Shown here in pieces: positions 32,597 through 44,935 of a DNA stretch of 64,000 nt. The notes beneath the pieces were generated by a model, which had not been told where the DNA came from, ran no database searches, and saw nothing but the letters and a program-made list of their open reading frames with translations. This DNA comes from Nannocystis pusilla (GTDB lineage Bacteria; Myxococcota_A; Polyangia; Nannocystales; Nannocystaceae): assembly GCF_026626665.1 (NCBI RefSeq), contig NZ_JAPNKE010000002.1, positions 9,692,001-9,756,000 on the forward strand, read 5' to 3'. The first letter of the stretch is position 1. Each line of letters starts with the position of its first letter. Made by a program: the position numbers and the translations under genes.

Positions 32597-33940
32597 ATGG
32601 AGACGCGACACCTCGGCCGCTGGGCGGCGCAAGCGCTGGTCGCGGGCTCGATGCTCGGCATCGGCATCTTCATCGCCCCGCCGGTGGTCGCCACGCACGT
32701 GCAGAGCCCGTTGTGGTTCCTGCTGCTGTGGGCCGCCGGCGGCCTGGCCGCGCTGTGCGGGGCGCTGTGTGTGGCGGAGCTCGGGGCCATGATGCCGCGG
32801 GCCGGCGGCGAGTACCCCTACCTGCGCGCGGCCTACGGGCCGGGCATCGCCTTCGCTACAGGTTGGCTGCAGCTGCTGGCGACCTTCCCCGGCTCGCTCG
32901 CGACCATGGCCGTCGGGACAGCCGCGTTCCAGCTGCCGGTGCTGCTCGGGCCGAGCTTCGCCGCGCCGGTCGACCTCGGCCTTTTGACGGTCGAGGGCCC
33001 GACGTTCTGGGCGATCGCGCTGGTGGTCGCGCTCACGGGGCTCAATCACGTCGGCATCGTGCTCTCCGGGCGCGTGCAGCTGGTGCTGACGGTGGTGCCG
33101 CTGGCCGTGCTGCTGGCGGTGAGTCTGTTCGTGGTCGGCGACATCGGCACGGTCGAGGTCTCGCGCGAGGCCCTGCGGGTCGGGCTGCACCCCGGGCCGT
33201 CGGGGTCCGCCGTCGCCCAGGCATACCTGTCGATCTACTTCGCTTATTCCGGGTGGAACGCGGCGATCTACATCGGCGGGGAGATCGCGGACCCCGGGCG
33301 CAACCTGCCGCGCGCGGTGGTCGGCGGGACCCTCACGGTCGCGATCCTCTACTTCGTGCTGTGCGCCGGCTACCTCTCGGTGTTCGACATCGACAAGCTG
33401 GCCGGCGTCGGCGAGGCCGGCACCGCGGCCGCGGGCGCGCTGTTCGGCCACGCCGGCGTCATCGTCGTGACGCTGATGATCTTGCTGGCGATGCTCGGGT
33501 CGATCAACGGCACCGTGATGACGGGCTCGCGGATCGCCTACGCCATGGCCCAGCAGGGCCACTGCATCCCCGCGGCCGGGCGGCTGTCGGAGCGCTTCGG
33601 CACGCCGGTGGTCGCGCTGTGGCTGCAAGCGGCGCTGGCGATGGCGCTGATCCTCAGCCATCGCTTCGAGCAGCTGATGGACTACGCGGCGGCGGCGATG
33701 CTGATCTCCGGCTCGCTCGCGGTCGCCTGCGTGATCGTCCTGCGGCGCAAAGATCCAGAGCATCCGCGGCCGTACCGCCTCGGCTTCTACCCGTGGGCGC
33801 CGCTGATTTACATCGGCTCGAGCGTGTTCGTGCTGGGCGCGCTGGCGGCCAAGGGCGACCTCTCGGTGCTCATGGCGGCGGGGTGGTTCGGGCTGGCGCT
33901 GCTGCTGCACGCCCTCGTCGTCGCGCCGCGGCTGCGCTAA
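32597..33940 (+). CDS. APC-superfamily amino acid permease
   Basis: 447 residues from the ATG at 32597. Eleven or twelve hydrophobic helices; the first contains the APC motif AGSMLGIGIFIAPP (substrate-binding GxG), and helix 2 GALCVAELGAMMPRAGGEYPY is family-typical. Later segments FAYSGWNAAIYIGGEIADPGRNLPRA and GTVMTGSRIAYAMAQQGHCIP fit amino acid/polyamine/organocation transporters. Inner-membrane importer, probably of amino acids; substrate unknown. The next gene, xth, begins 10 bases after the stop. Confidence 0.9.
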   Translation: METRHLGRWAAQALVAGSMLGIGIFIAPPVVATHVQSPLWFLLLWAAGGLAALCGALCVAELGAMMPRAGGEYPYLRAAYGPGIAFATGWLQLLATFPGSLATMAVGTAAFQLPVLLGPSFAAPVDLGLLTVEGPTFWAIALVVALTGLNHVGIVLSGRVQLVLTVVPLAVLLAVSLFVVGDIGTVEVSREALRVGLHPGPSGSAVAQAYLSIYFAYSGWNAAIYIGGEIADPGRNLPRAVVGGTLTVAILYFVLCAGYLSVFDIDKLAGVGEAGTAAAGALFGHAGVIVVTLMILLAMLGSINGTVMTGSRIAYAMAQQGHCIPAAGRLSERFGTPVVALWLQAALAMALILSHRFEQLMDYAAAAMLISGSLAVACVIVLRRKDPEHPRPYRLGFYPWAPLIYIGSSVFVLGALAAKGDLSVLMAAGWFGLALLLHALVVAPRLR

Positions 33941-33950
33941 GGTTCGCGCC

Positions 33951-34736
33951 ATGAACCGGCCCTTCACGCTGCTGACGTGGAACGTCAACGGGATCCGCGC
34001 GCGCCTCGACGACGTGCTCAGCTTCCTCGCCGAGAAGAGCCCCGACGTCGCCTGCCTGCAGGAGACCAAGTGCGAGGACAAGGTGTTCCCGCGCGTGCCG
34101 TTCGCGGAGCTCGGCTACACCGTGCACATCCACGGGGCCAAGGGCTACGCCGGCGTGGCCACGCTGTCGAAGGTCAAGCCGACCGAGGTGGTCACCGGCT
34201 TCCGCGGCGGCGACGCCGACTCGCACTGCCGGATCTTGAACACCGAGATCGACGGCCTCCGCCTCTACAACCTCTACGTCCCCAACGGCACCGCGCTCGG
34301 CACCGAGGCCTTCACCTACAAGCTCGCCTGGCTGGCGCGCCTCAAGGCCGAGCTCGCCGAGCACTACTCGCCGGACACGCCGGTCATCCTGTGCGGCGAC
34401 TTCAACATCGCCCCCGACGAGCGCGACGTCGTCGACCCGCGCGCGCTCGAGGGCTGCACCCACTTCTCGCCGCAGGAGCACGCGGCCCTGCGCGAGCTGC
34501 TGGCGTTCGGCCTGCAGGACTGCTTCCGCAAGCACGACGACCGGCCCGGCCAGTACACCTGGTGGGACTACCGCCGCGGCGACTTCGACCGCAACCGCGG
34601 CATGCGCATCGACCACGTCTACGCCAGCGCCCCGCTGTACGCCCGCTGCGAGTCGGTGGTCCACGACAAGACCCCGCGCGGCTGGGACGCCCCGTCCGAC
34701 CACATCCCGGTGATCGCGACCTTCCGCGGACCGTGA
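33951..34736 (+). CDS. xth: Exodeoxyribonuclease III
   Basis: 261 residues with the full ExoIII/AP-endonuclease signature set: LLTWNVNGIRARL, CLQETKCED (metal-binding Glu), YNLYVPNG, VILCGDFNIAP (catalytic Asp/Asn), MRIDHVYAS and the C-terminal SDHIPVIATF (catalytic Asp-His). It incises DNA at abasic sites and degrades 3' ends in base-excision repair. Likely co-transcribed with the permease ahead, which seems unrelated in function. Confidence 0.95.
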   Translation: MNRPFTLLTWNVNGIRARLDDVLSFLAEKSPDVACLQETKCEDKVFPRVPFAELGYTVHIHGAKGYAGVATLSKVKPTEVVTGFRGGDADSHCRILNTEIDGLRLYNLYVPNGTALGTEAFTYKLAWLARLKAELAEHYSPDTPVILCGDFNIAPDERDVVDPRALEGCTHFSPQEHAALRELLAFGLQDCFRKHDDRPGQYTWWDYRRGDFDRNRGMRIDHVYASAPLYARCESVVHDKTPRGWDAPSDHIPVIATFRGP

Positions 34737-34790
34737 CGCTTGACGGCCGCCGCGCCGCGCGGTGAACTCGTGGGCGTGTCGCCCGGCCGC

Positions 34791-35417
34791 GTGGTGCCGC
34801 TGATCTCGATGCTGTCTCTCGGGACAGGTTGCGAGCGCACCCGCTGCCCGCGGCCCCTGCGCTGTCGCCGGCCCCGCGGACCCGGCCGCCGCCGGACGTC
34901 GACCCGGCGGCGCTGCCGGCGTGCGGCAAGGACATGTCCCAAGAGCCACTCGCGGCGATCTGCGCGCTGTCGCGGCCGGCCCGCGACCTGGCGATCGGCT
35001 GCGCCGAGCCGGAGGAGATCATGGGGGTGCGGGTCGACCAAGCCCGGCTACACCAAGTGGGGCTGTCCGTTCCCGCAGCAGGAGCTGCCGCCGACGGTGA
35101 TCTGCTGCAGACGGCGACGGAGGGCGAGGCGCCGCAGCCGAACACGATCGTCGAGCCGAAGCCGATCTCCGGCACCGTGGCCGCCGCGGAGGTCAGCGTT
35201 GTCGCGGCCGACGAGGCCGCCGGGGTCGCGCTCGTGGCCGGCTGGCGCGCGCAGCTGGAGATGGGGCTGTGTCGCCGCCGGCGAGCCGGAGCCGGCGTGG
35301 GTCGAGCTGCAGTGCGGCCGCTTCGAGGTGCTGCTCGACTACCTCGACGTCACCGGCCGCGCCTACGTGAAGGCGATGTCTCCCGGCGTGGCCGCCTGTT
35401 GGAAGCCGACGCGATGA
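34791..35417 (+). pseudogene. Lipoprotein gene scrambled over two frames
   Basis: A GTG at 34791 opens a short lipoprotein-like signal ending LSLGTGC, itself coded by a dispersed palindrome (34811-34828). Coding-like sequence then alternates between two frames: PDVDPAALPACGKDMSQEPL, then GYTKWGCPFPQQELPPTVICC, then PNTIVEPKPISGTVAAAEV, then EPAWVELQCGRFEVLLDYLD to the stop. At least four breaks in about 600 bases is the densest in the window. It may be a true pseudogene or a badly called stretch. Conserved Cys and a likely surface location, but no family recognised. Confidence 0.5.
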
Positions 35418-35555
35418 GGACGGCTGCGTCGGGGCGTTGCCGATGAGGCCGGCCGGGCGGCCGGTCGAGCTCGGCCGGCCGCCCGCAGGCCAGGCCGGCT
35501 GCGGTCGGGACAGCCACGCTGCGGCGCCACGCGGTACTCTAGTCGTTGCGCTTCC

Positions 35556-37397
35556 ATGACCGGGACCGACGCACTGGAGATGCTCGGGGCGCGCGACCTG
35601 CTGGAGGCGCTGCCGCACGCGGCTTATGTCTGCGACCTGCACGGGCGGGTCGTCGCGTACAACGCCGACGCCGCGGCGCTGCTGCGCCTGTCGTCCGCCG
35701 CCTCGCCGCCGTATTGCCCCGCCGACGAGCTCGCCACCCTGTCGGGGGCGCCGCTGCGGCGCGAGGACTCGGCGGTGGCGGTCGCGCTGCGGACGCGGGC
35801 GCGGACCTCGGCGTACAGCTACGCGCTGAGCTGGCGCGACGGCCGGCAGCTCCGCGTACGCGAGAGCGCGAGGCCGGTGCTCGCCGCCGACGGCAGCTTG
35901 CTCGGGGCCGTGTGCGTGGTCGAGAACCTGCGCGAGACGGCCGTCTACGAGGCCGCCAAGGCCGGCGGTCTGGCCCAGCTGGTCGGCATCTTCGTCAGCG
36001 ACATGCACGGCGAGCTGGTCGAGGCCACCGACGAGTACTTGCGGATCCTCGGCTATACCCGCGACGAGCTCGAGCAGGGCACCTTCCGCTGGGACCGCTG
36101 CACCGCGCCCGAGCACCTCATGCGCGACCACCAGGGCATCGAGGAGGCGCTGCGCACCGGCCGGTGCCGGCCCTACGAGAAGGACTACCTGCGCAAGGAC
36201 GGCAGCCGCGTGCCGGTGCTGATCGGCTACGCGCTGGTCCGGCCGCAGCTCAACCAGTTCATCGGCTACGTCGTCGACCTCAGCACGCGCCTGCGCGAGT
36301 ACACCCCCGTGAGCGAGGTGATGCGCGCGGCGGAGACGGGCATCTGGGACTGGGACACGCGCACCGGCCAGGTCATCTGGTCCGACACGACCAAGACCCT
36401 GCTCGGCATGTCGCCCGACTATCAGCCGCACGACGTCCACGACTTCATGAAGCTGCTGCACCCGGAGGACCGCGACCGCGTCGGTCAAGCGCTGCAGGCC
36501 GCGCTCGCCACCCGGACCACCTTCCGCTCCGACTTCCGCCTGCGCGACCCCGACTTCCCCGACCGCTGGCTGTTCTCCCAGGGCGGCGTGTTCTGCGACT
36601 ACGGCGGCGAGGCCGTGCGCATGTCGGGCACCCTCGTCGACATCTCCGCGCGCAAGCAGGCCGAGCAGGTCCTGCGCGACGCCATCGCCGTGCGCGACGA
36701 GTTCCTCTCGGTCGCCAGCCACGAGCTCCGCACCCCGATCACCTCGATCCTGCTGCGCGCCGAGTCGCTGCTGCGCCGGCTGCCGGCGCCGCCCGACCCC
36801 GCGATCAAGGAGCCGCTCGTCGCCGCGCTGCAGCTCATCATCCGCCAGGCGCGCAAGATCGACTCGCTGGTCGGCGACATGCTCGACGCCACCCGCCTGT
36901 CGCACAAGAAGCTGTTCCTCGAGCCGCAGGACGCCGACGTCGTCGAGCTGCTGACGACCTTCTGCTCGCAGCTGTGCGAGCACGACGTCCGCGCGCGCAC
37001 GAAGCTGCACCTCGATCTGCCGCCGCGCGGCGAGGCGCCGGTGGTGGCCGCGTGGGACCGGCGGCGCATCGAGCAGGTGCTCGACAACCTGGTCAGCAAC
37101 GCCTTCAAGTACGGCGCCGATCACCCGGTCACGCTGCGGCTGACGCTGCCGCGGCCGGACACCGCCCGCATCGAGGTCGAGGACCACGGCATCGGCATCG
37201 CCCCGGAGGCCCGCGCCAAGCTGTTCCAGCCGTTCGAGCGGGCCCACCGCGTCGGCTCGTTCAGCGGCCTGGGGCTCGGCCTCTACATCGCCCGCGAGAT
37301 CGTCCAGGCCCACCACGGCTCGATCAGCCTCGAGTCCGAGCCGGGCGTCGGCACCACCTTCCGCGTCGACCTGCCGCTCGCGCCGGCGCCGTCGTAG
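35556..37397 (+). CDS. Soluble multi-PAS sensor histidine kinase
   Basis: 613 residues without membrane segments. Three PAS-type domains: one near 15-125 (ALPHAAYVCDLHGRVVAYNA), one near 145-240 (EATDEYLRILGYTRDELEQG) and one near 265-370 (TLLGMSPDYQPHDVHDF, HPEDRDRVGQAL). The HisKA helix contains SVASHELRTPITSILLRAES with the phospho-His. The ATPase domain has LDNLVSNAFKYGA, DHGIGIAPEA and GLGLGLYIAREIV. A cytoplasmic sensor whose partner regulator is not encoded next to it. It converges with prkA. Confidence 0.93.
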   Translation: MTGTDALEMLGARDLLEALPHAAYVCDLHGRVVAYNADAAALLRLSSAASPPYCPADELATLSGAPLRREDSAVAVALRTRARTSAYSYALSWRDGRQLRVRESARPVLAADGSLLGAVCVVENLRETAVYEAAKAGGLAQLVGIFVSDMHGELVEATDEYLRILGYTRDELEQGTFRWDRCTAPEHLMRDHQGIEEALRTGRCRPYEKDYLRKDGSRVPVLIGYALVRPQLNQFIGYVVDLSTRLREYTPVSEVMRAAETGIWDWDTRTGQVIWSDTTKTLLGMSPDYQPHDVHDFMKLLHPEDRDRVGQALQAALATRTTFRSDFRLRDPDFPDRWLFSQGGVFCDYGGEAVRMSGTLVDISARKQAEQVLRDAIAVRDEFLSVASHELRTPITSILLRAESLLRRLPAPPDPAIKEPLVAALQLIIRQARKIDSLVGDMLDATRLSHKKLFLEPQDADVVELLTTFCSQLCEHDVRARTKLHLDLPPRGEAPVVAAWDRRRIEQVLDNLVSNAFKYGADHPVTLRLTLPRPDTARIEVEDHGIGIAPEARAKLFQPFERAHRVGSFSGLGLGLYIAREIVQAHHGSISLESEPGVGTTFRVDLPLAPAPS

Positions 37398-37420
37398 CCG
37401 GCCGGGTCCACGACGGCGAA

Positions 37421-37442
37421 GCGGGGGCGCCTGGGCCCCCGC
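37421..37442. terminator. Bidirectional hairpin between convergent genes
   Basis: Perfect arms GCGGGGGC / GCCCCCGC around a 6-base loop, placed between the histidine-kinase stop and the prkA stop. One of the few convergent gaps without a dispersed palindrome. Confidence 0.65.
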
Positions 37443-37469
37443 TGCGCGTCGACGCCGGGCGTCGCCGGG

Positions 37470-39521
<2,052 letters not shown>

Positions 39522-39688
39522 CTTACCTGTCATGGTACACGAGGGTCGCGGAAGCGGCCACCGCGGAAGCGACGCGCCCGCAGGCACGCCGGCGCGCACC
39601 GCGGAGAAACTCGCATTGGCGCCGCCGGGCGCGCGAGCGCTGGGATCCGCCTCGCATCTGCCGCGCACCTCGCATACTCTGATTATCC

Positions 39689-40799
39689 ATGATTTCGCGC
39701 ATCGAGCAGGACCACAGCCGCTTCCGAGAGATCATTCGCGGCAAATCCGGCAGAACTTGCGCAAATACATCTCGCGCGGCGACATGGTCGCCCCCAAGGG
39801 CCAGGGCACGGTCGCCATCCCGATGCCGCAGATCAACATCCCGCGGTTCGTCCACGGCGACAACAGCGGCCAGGGCGTCGGCCAGGGCGACGGCGAGCCC
39901 GGCGACCCGGTCGGCGGCAGCGGTAAGGACGGCCAGGGCGGCGCGGGCAAGGCCGGCGAGCAGGAGGGTGGCAAGGCGCTCGAGGTGGAGGTCACCCTCG
40001 AAGAGCTCGCTCAGATCATGGGGGAAGAGCTCGGTCTGCCGAACATCCAGCCGAAGGGGACGCACTCGCTAGAGACCCGCAAGGACCGCTACGTCGGCCT
40101 GCGCAACACCGGCCCCGAGAGCCTGCGCAACTTCAAGGCGACCTACAAGCGCGCGCTCCGCCGCCAGGTGGCGATGGGCTCGTACGACCCGGCGCGCCCG
40201 GTGATCGTGCCCATCCGCGAGGACCGCCGCTACCGCTCGTGGCGCACCGACCCGCGCCCGCAGACCAACGCGGTGATCATCTACATGATGGACGTGTCCG
40301 GCTCGATGGGCGACGAGCAGAAGGAGATCGTCCGCATCGAGTCGTTCTGGATCGATACGTGGCTGCGCAGCCAGTACAAGGGCCTCGAGTCGCGCTACAT
40401 CATCCACGACGCGACCGCGCGGGTGGTCGAGCGCGACGTCTTCTTCCGCACCCGCGAGTCGGGCGGGACGATGATCAGCTCGGCCTACAAGCTGTGTGCG
40501 GAGCTCATCGACGCCGAGTTCAGCCCCGAGCAGTGGAACATCTACGCGTTCCACTTCAGCGACGGCGACAACTGGTCGGTCGACGACACCGCGACGTGCA
40601 TCCAGCTGGTCAAGCACCAGCTGCTGCCGAAGTGCAACCAGTTCGGCTACGGCCAGGTCGAGTCGCCCTACGGCTCGGGCCAGTTCATCAAGGACCTGAG
40701 GTCCGCGTTCGCCAAGAACATCGCCCTCGTCACCAGCGAGATCAAGAGCAAGGACGACATCATGGACTCGATCCGCGAATTCCTGAAGGGGGCCGCTAG
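39689..40799 (+). CDS. yeaH: DUF444 / YeaH family protein with VWA-like fold, two frame breaks
   Basis: About 370 residues from the ATG at 39689 (ISRIEQDHSRFREIIRGK). A break near 39743 (one A missing from CAAATCC; repaired reading KIRQNLRKYISRGD) and one near 40790 (one G missing) interrupt it; after the second repair it ends GGR-stop at 40799. A Gly/Gln-rich linker is followed by a von Willebrand A-type MIDAS-like motif, YMMDVSGSMGDEQKE. YeaH proteins form a conserved set with PrkA and SpoVR. Without the repair it would read on out of phase through spoVR, which I reject. Confidence 0.88.
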
Positions 40800-40801
40800 C
40801 C

Positions 40802-42352
40802 GTGTCGAAGTCGCTCTACAGCCCCTCCGGCCAGCTGCCGCCCGCGCTCCGCGACCTGCAAGAGGAGATCAAGTCGTACGCCGACGAGTTCGGCCTCGAC
40901 ACCTTCCCGGTCGTGTTCGAGACCATCGACTACCGCCACATGTGCGAGATCGCGGCGTACGGCGGCTTCCCGGTCCGCTACCCCCACTGGCGCTTCGGCA
41001 TGGAGTACGACCACATGCTCAAGAGCCACACGTACGGGCTCTCGAAGATCTACGAGCTCGTGATCAACACCAACCCCTGCTACGCGTACCTGCTCGAGGG
41101 CAACTCGTTCGTCGACCAGAAGCTGGTGATGGCCCACGTCTACGGCCACTGCGACTTCTTCAAGAACAACTACTTCTTCTCGCACACCGACCGCCGCATG
41201 ATCGACGGGATGGCCAACAACGCGTCCCGCGTGCGCCGCTACATGGACCGCCAGGGCGTGTCCAACGTCGAGACCTTCGTCGACACCTGCCTGTCCGTCG
41301 ACAACCTCATCGACCCCTGGCTGCCGTTCCGCCGCAAGGAGAGCCGCCGCCCCGCCTCCGAGCCCGCCCCCGCCGCCGAGGCCTCCGGCGAGACCCTCGG
41401 CCCCGAGCCCGGCCGCCTCCACAACACCCGCAGCTACCTCGAGGGCTACATCAACCCGCCCGAGCTGCTGGCCGCGCAGAAGGCCAAGAAGAAGCAGGCC
41501 GACGAGGCCCAGAAGCGCAAGAACCCGCCCCACCCCGAGCGCGACGTGCTCGGCTTCCTCATGCAGTACGCGCCGCTCGAGGCGTGGGAGGCCGACGTGC
41601 TCGGCATCATCCGCGAGGAGGCCTACTACTTCCTGCCGCAGATGCAGACGAAGATCATGAACGAGGGCTGGGCCACGTACTGGCACTCGCGCATCATGAC
41701 GACGCGGGCGCTGCGCGACGACGAGCTCATCGACTACGCCGACGCCGCCAGCGGCGTGACCGCGATGGGCCCCGGCCAGCTGAACCCGTACAAGCTCGGC
41801 GTCGAGCTCTACCGCCACATCGAAGACCGCTGGAACACCGGCCGCTTCGGCAAGGAGTACGACGAGTGCACCTCGCTGTCGCAGCGCGCGGCGTGGGACA
41901 AGAAGCTCGGTCTCGGGCGCCAGAAGCTCTACGAGGTCCGGCGCATGCACAACGACGTCACCTTCCTCGACGAGTTCTTCACCGAAGACTTCTGCCGCGA
42001 GCAGAAATTCTTCACCTACAAGGAGAACCGCCGCACCGGTCGGCTCGAGATCGAAGGCCGCGAGTTCAGCAAGATCAAGCAGCAGATCCTCCAGCAGCTG
42101 TCGAACTTCGGCCAGCCGTTCATCTACGTGGTCGACGCCAACTACCTCAACCGCTCGGAGCTGCTGCTCGGTCACCGCCACGAGGGCGTCGACCTGAAGA
42201 TGGATTACGCCCGCGACACCCTCCGCAACGTCGAGCGGATCTGGCGGCGCCCGGTCTCCATCCTCACGGTCCTCGACGACAAGCCCAAGCGGATCCGCTT
42301 CGACGGCGCGGAGATCTCCATGTCCGACGAGCCGGCGGCCTTCCGCGTGTGA
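40802..42352 (+). CDS. spoVR: SpoVR / YcgB family protein
   Basis: 516 residues from a GTG at 40802, two bases after the yeaH stop. Conserved SpoVR blocks: FETIDYRHMCEIAAYGGFPV, YPHWRFGMEYDHM, AYLLEGNSFVDQKLVMAHVY with HCDFFKNNYFF, and NEGWATYWHSRIMT. In Bacillus SpoVR is needed for spore cortex formation; in Proteobacteria it goes with PrkA and YeaH. In a myxobacterium a role in stress or development is plausible. A charged insert (residues ~178-200, PASEPAPAAEASGE) looks lineage-specific. Confidence 0.93.
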   Translation: MSKSLYSPSGQLPPALRDLQEEIKSYADEFGLDTFPVVFETIDYRHMCEIAAYGGFPVRYPHWRFGMEYDHMLKSHTYGLSKIYELVINTNPCYAYLLEGNSFVDQKLVMAHVYGHCDFFKNNYFFSHTDRRMIDGMANNASRVRRYMDRQGVSNVETFVDTCLSVDNLIDPWLPFRRKESRRPASEPAPAAEASGETLGPEPGRLHNTRSYLEGYINPPELLAAQKAKKKQADEAQKRKNPPHPERDVLGFLMQYAPLEAWEADVLGIIREEAYYFLPQMQTKIMNEGWATYWHSRIMTTRALRDDELIDYADAASGVTAMGPGQLNPYKLGVELYRHIEDRWNTGRFGKEYDECTSLSQRAAWDKKLGLGRQKLYEVRRMHNDVTFLDEFFTEDFCREQKFFTYKENRRTGRLEIEGREFSKIKQQILQQLSNFGQPFIYVVDANYLNRSELLLGHRHEGVDLKMDYARDTLRNVERIWRRPVSILTVLDDKPKRIRFDGAEISMSDEPAAFRV

Positions 42353-42554
42353 TTCGGGCGCCCAGGCGCCCACAGAGCCACCTGGCCTCAAAGACCGGCT
42401 CCGACGCCGCGCTGCCCGCCGGCGCGGCGCGGAGCCGTCGGTTTACTCACGCGCTGCGTGCGCCCCGGCATCTGCACCGGCGGCCCGTCTCGGCGACCCG
42501 AAGGCCGCGCGAGATGGGTCTCGATTCGCAGCCGTACGTGGTATCGTCCAGGTT

Positions 42555-43373
<819 letters not shown>

Positions 43374-43431
43374 CCGCCGCTCGCGCGCCGCGCCCCGCTT
43401 GGTCGGCGCGCGCCCGCGTGCTACACCGCCC

Positions 43432-43837
43432 GCGGGAGAGGAGCGGCCGAGGGGGACAAGGCGTTCGCGGGTGAGTAGCCCTCACGGGCGAGAGCACTCG
43501 AGGAAAGTCCGGGCTCCGCAGGGCAGGGTGCTGGCGCAGGCCAGTCGGGGCGACCCGAAGGAAAGTGCCACAGAGAATCAGACCGCCCGCGTCCGCGCGG
43601 GTAAGGGTGAAAAGGTGCGGTAAGAGCGCACCGGGGACCTGGCGACAGGGACCGCACGGTAAACCCCACCCGGAGCAAGGCCAAACAGGGACACGGTGGC
43701 TCTCCGCAAGGAAGTCACCAGGGGCTGCCCGTCCCGTCCCGGGTAGTGCCGCGTAGAAGAATGACCGCCACCTGGGGGAGGCGACGAACCCAGGGACAAA
43801 CCCGGCTTACGACCCCGCTCGTCCGCTCCTCTCCCGC
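43432..43837 (+). ncRNA. rnpB: RNase P RNA, bacterial class A
   Basis: All universal regions are visible: GAGGAAAGTCCGGGCTCC (P4 5' side/CR I) at about 43499, ACAGAGAATCAGACCGCC at about 43571, GGTGAAAAGGTGCGGTAAG at about 43606-43625, and the 3' GGCTTACGACC near 43804. The ends pair as an uninterrupted helix (GCGGGAGAGGAGCGG with CCGCTCCTCTCCCGC), extending P1. Length ~400 nt fits type A. It is the catalytic subunit that matures tRNA 5' ends. A long minus-strand reading frame runs through it but is not a gene. Confidence 0.96.
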
Positions 43838-43846
43838 TTTCTTTTT
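43822..43846 (+). terminator. 3' end and T-run of RNase P RNA
   Basis: The 3' strand of the P1 helix is followed by TTTCTTTTT, the only good T-run next to a hairpin in this window. Probably the intrinsic terminator of rnpB. Confidence 0.6.
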
Positions 43847-43855
43847 GGATGGAAA

Positions 43856-43917
43856 GGACATGTTCTTGGGGACATGTCCGCACGGGCATGGCTCGAAGGA
43901 CCTGTCCGGAAGCGCAG
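43856..43917. repeat. Dispersed palindrome cluster between rnpB and a convergent gene
   Basis: Chained units: GGACATGTTCTTGGGGACATGTCC, a diverged CACGGGCATG, and GAAGGACCTGTCCGG. Located between rnpB and the convergent SDR gene. Confidence 0.75.
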
Positions 43918-44005
43918 CAGGCCGCGCGGCTCGCGGGTGCGCCGCGCTCGGCTGACGGGCGGCGCAGGCGCATGCGAGCGCGGCCGCCGGGCGAGATGCC
44001 GCAGG

Positions 44006-44859
44006 TCACTCCGCGGGCGAGGCCGCGGCGTCGCGAAGCCGAAGCGCTCGCGCATGAGGGCCATGTAGGCCTCCTCCGAGGTCTCGCGGCGGGCGCTCAC
44101 CAGCGGGACGATGTCGGGGGTGGCGACGTAGCGCAGGCGGTCGCTCTCGTCGGTGGCGGCGGTGAAGATGACGTCGGCGACGTCCTCGGGCGTGGCCAGC
44201 CGCCGGTCGCCGCGCAGGCGCTCGAACACGGCGCCGGCGTGGGCGAGGAAGGCGGCGTAGTCGGGCAGGTCGGCGGCGTGAACGGCCTCCTCGCCGGCGC
44301 GCTGGCCGAATCGCGTGGCGAGCACGCCGCCGGGCTCGACCAGCTTCACGCGGATGCCCTGCGACGCGAGCTCCCACGCGAGCCCCTCGGAGAAACCTTC
44401 GACGGCGAACTTGCTGGCCGAGTAGAGCGAGCTGGTCGGGAGCGCGAACACGCCGGCGCCGGAGGTGATGTTGACGACCACGCCGCTGCGCTGGCGGCGG
44501 AAGTGTGGCAGGACGGCGCGGGTCGCCGCCATCAGGCCGAACACGTTGACGTCGAACTGCTCGCGGGCCTTGGCCGGGCTGGTGGCCTCGAACAGCCCGA
44601 ACAGGCCGAAGCCGGCGTTGTTGACGAGGGCGTCGAGGCGGCCGAAGCGGTCGAGGCCGGCGGCGACGGCGGCGTCGATGCTGGCCGCGTCTTGCACGTC
44701 GAGGTGGGTGACGAGGACGCCGGGGAGGTCGCGCAGCTCGGTCTCGCGGGCGGGCGAGCGCATGCTGGCGACGACGTTCCAGCCGGCGCGGGCGAAGCGG
44801 TGGACGGCGGCGCGGCCGAAGCCGGTCGAGGTGCCGGTGACGAGGACGGTGCGAGTCAT
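44006..44859 (-). CDS. Short-chain dehydrogenase/reductase, frame break near the 3' end
   Basis: About 285 residues from the ATG at 44859. Classical SDR: cofactor loop TGTSTGFGRA, NNAGFGLFG, catalytic Ser in VNITSGAG and Tyr-x3-Lys in YSASKFAVEG. A one-base break near 44035 (TTCGCG; one more C gives RDAAASPAE-stop) restores a normal end at 44006; otherwise the frame would run through rnpB. Divergent from a LysR regulator with 76 bases between starts, a common arrangement in which the regulator controls the enzyme. Substrate unknown. Confidence 0.88.
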
Positions 44860-44895
44860 GGGCCCAGGAGTAGTCCCCGGGGCCGCTGGCGACAA

Positions 44896-44925
44896 TCCGT
44901 GCGATCTGCGATGCATTGATGCAGG
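44896..44925. promoter_or_regulatory. Candidate LysR operator in the divergent promoter
   Basis: AT-rich dyad with TGCATTGATGCA (44912-44923) in the 76-base gap between the SDR and LysR genes. It fits the T-N11-A type dyad bound by LysR regulators and is much more AT-rich than its surroundings. Inference from position and symmetry only. Confidence 0.5.
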
Positions 44926-44935
44926 ATTTCGCACA

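Noticed and set aside
43807..44005. C-terminal extension of the SDR protein antisense to RNase P RNA
   Set aside because: The normal SDR end with a stop at 44006 is restored by one base, and the overlapping plus-strand sequence is clearly rnpB.
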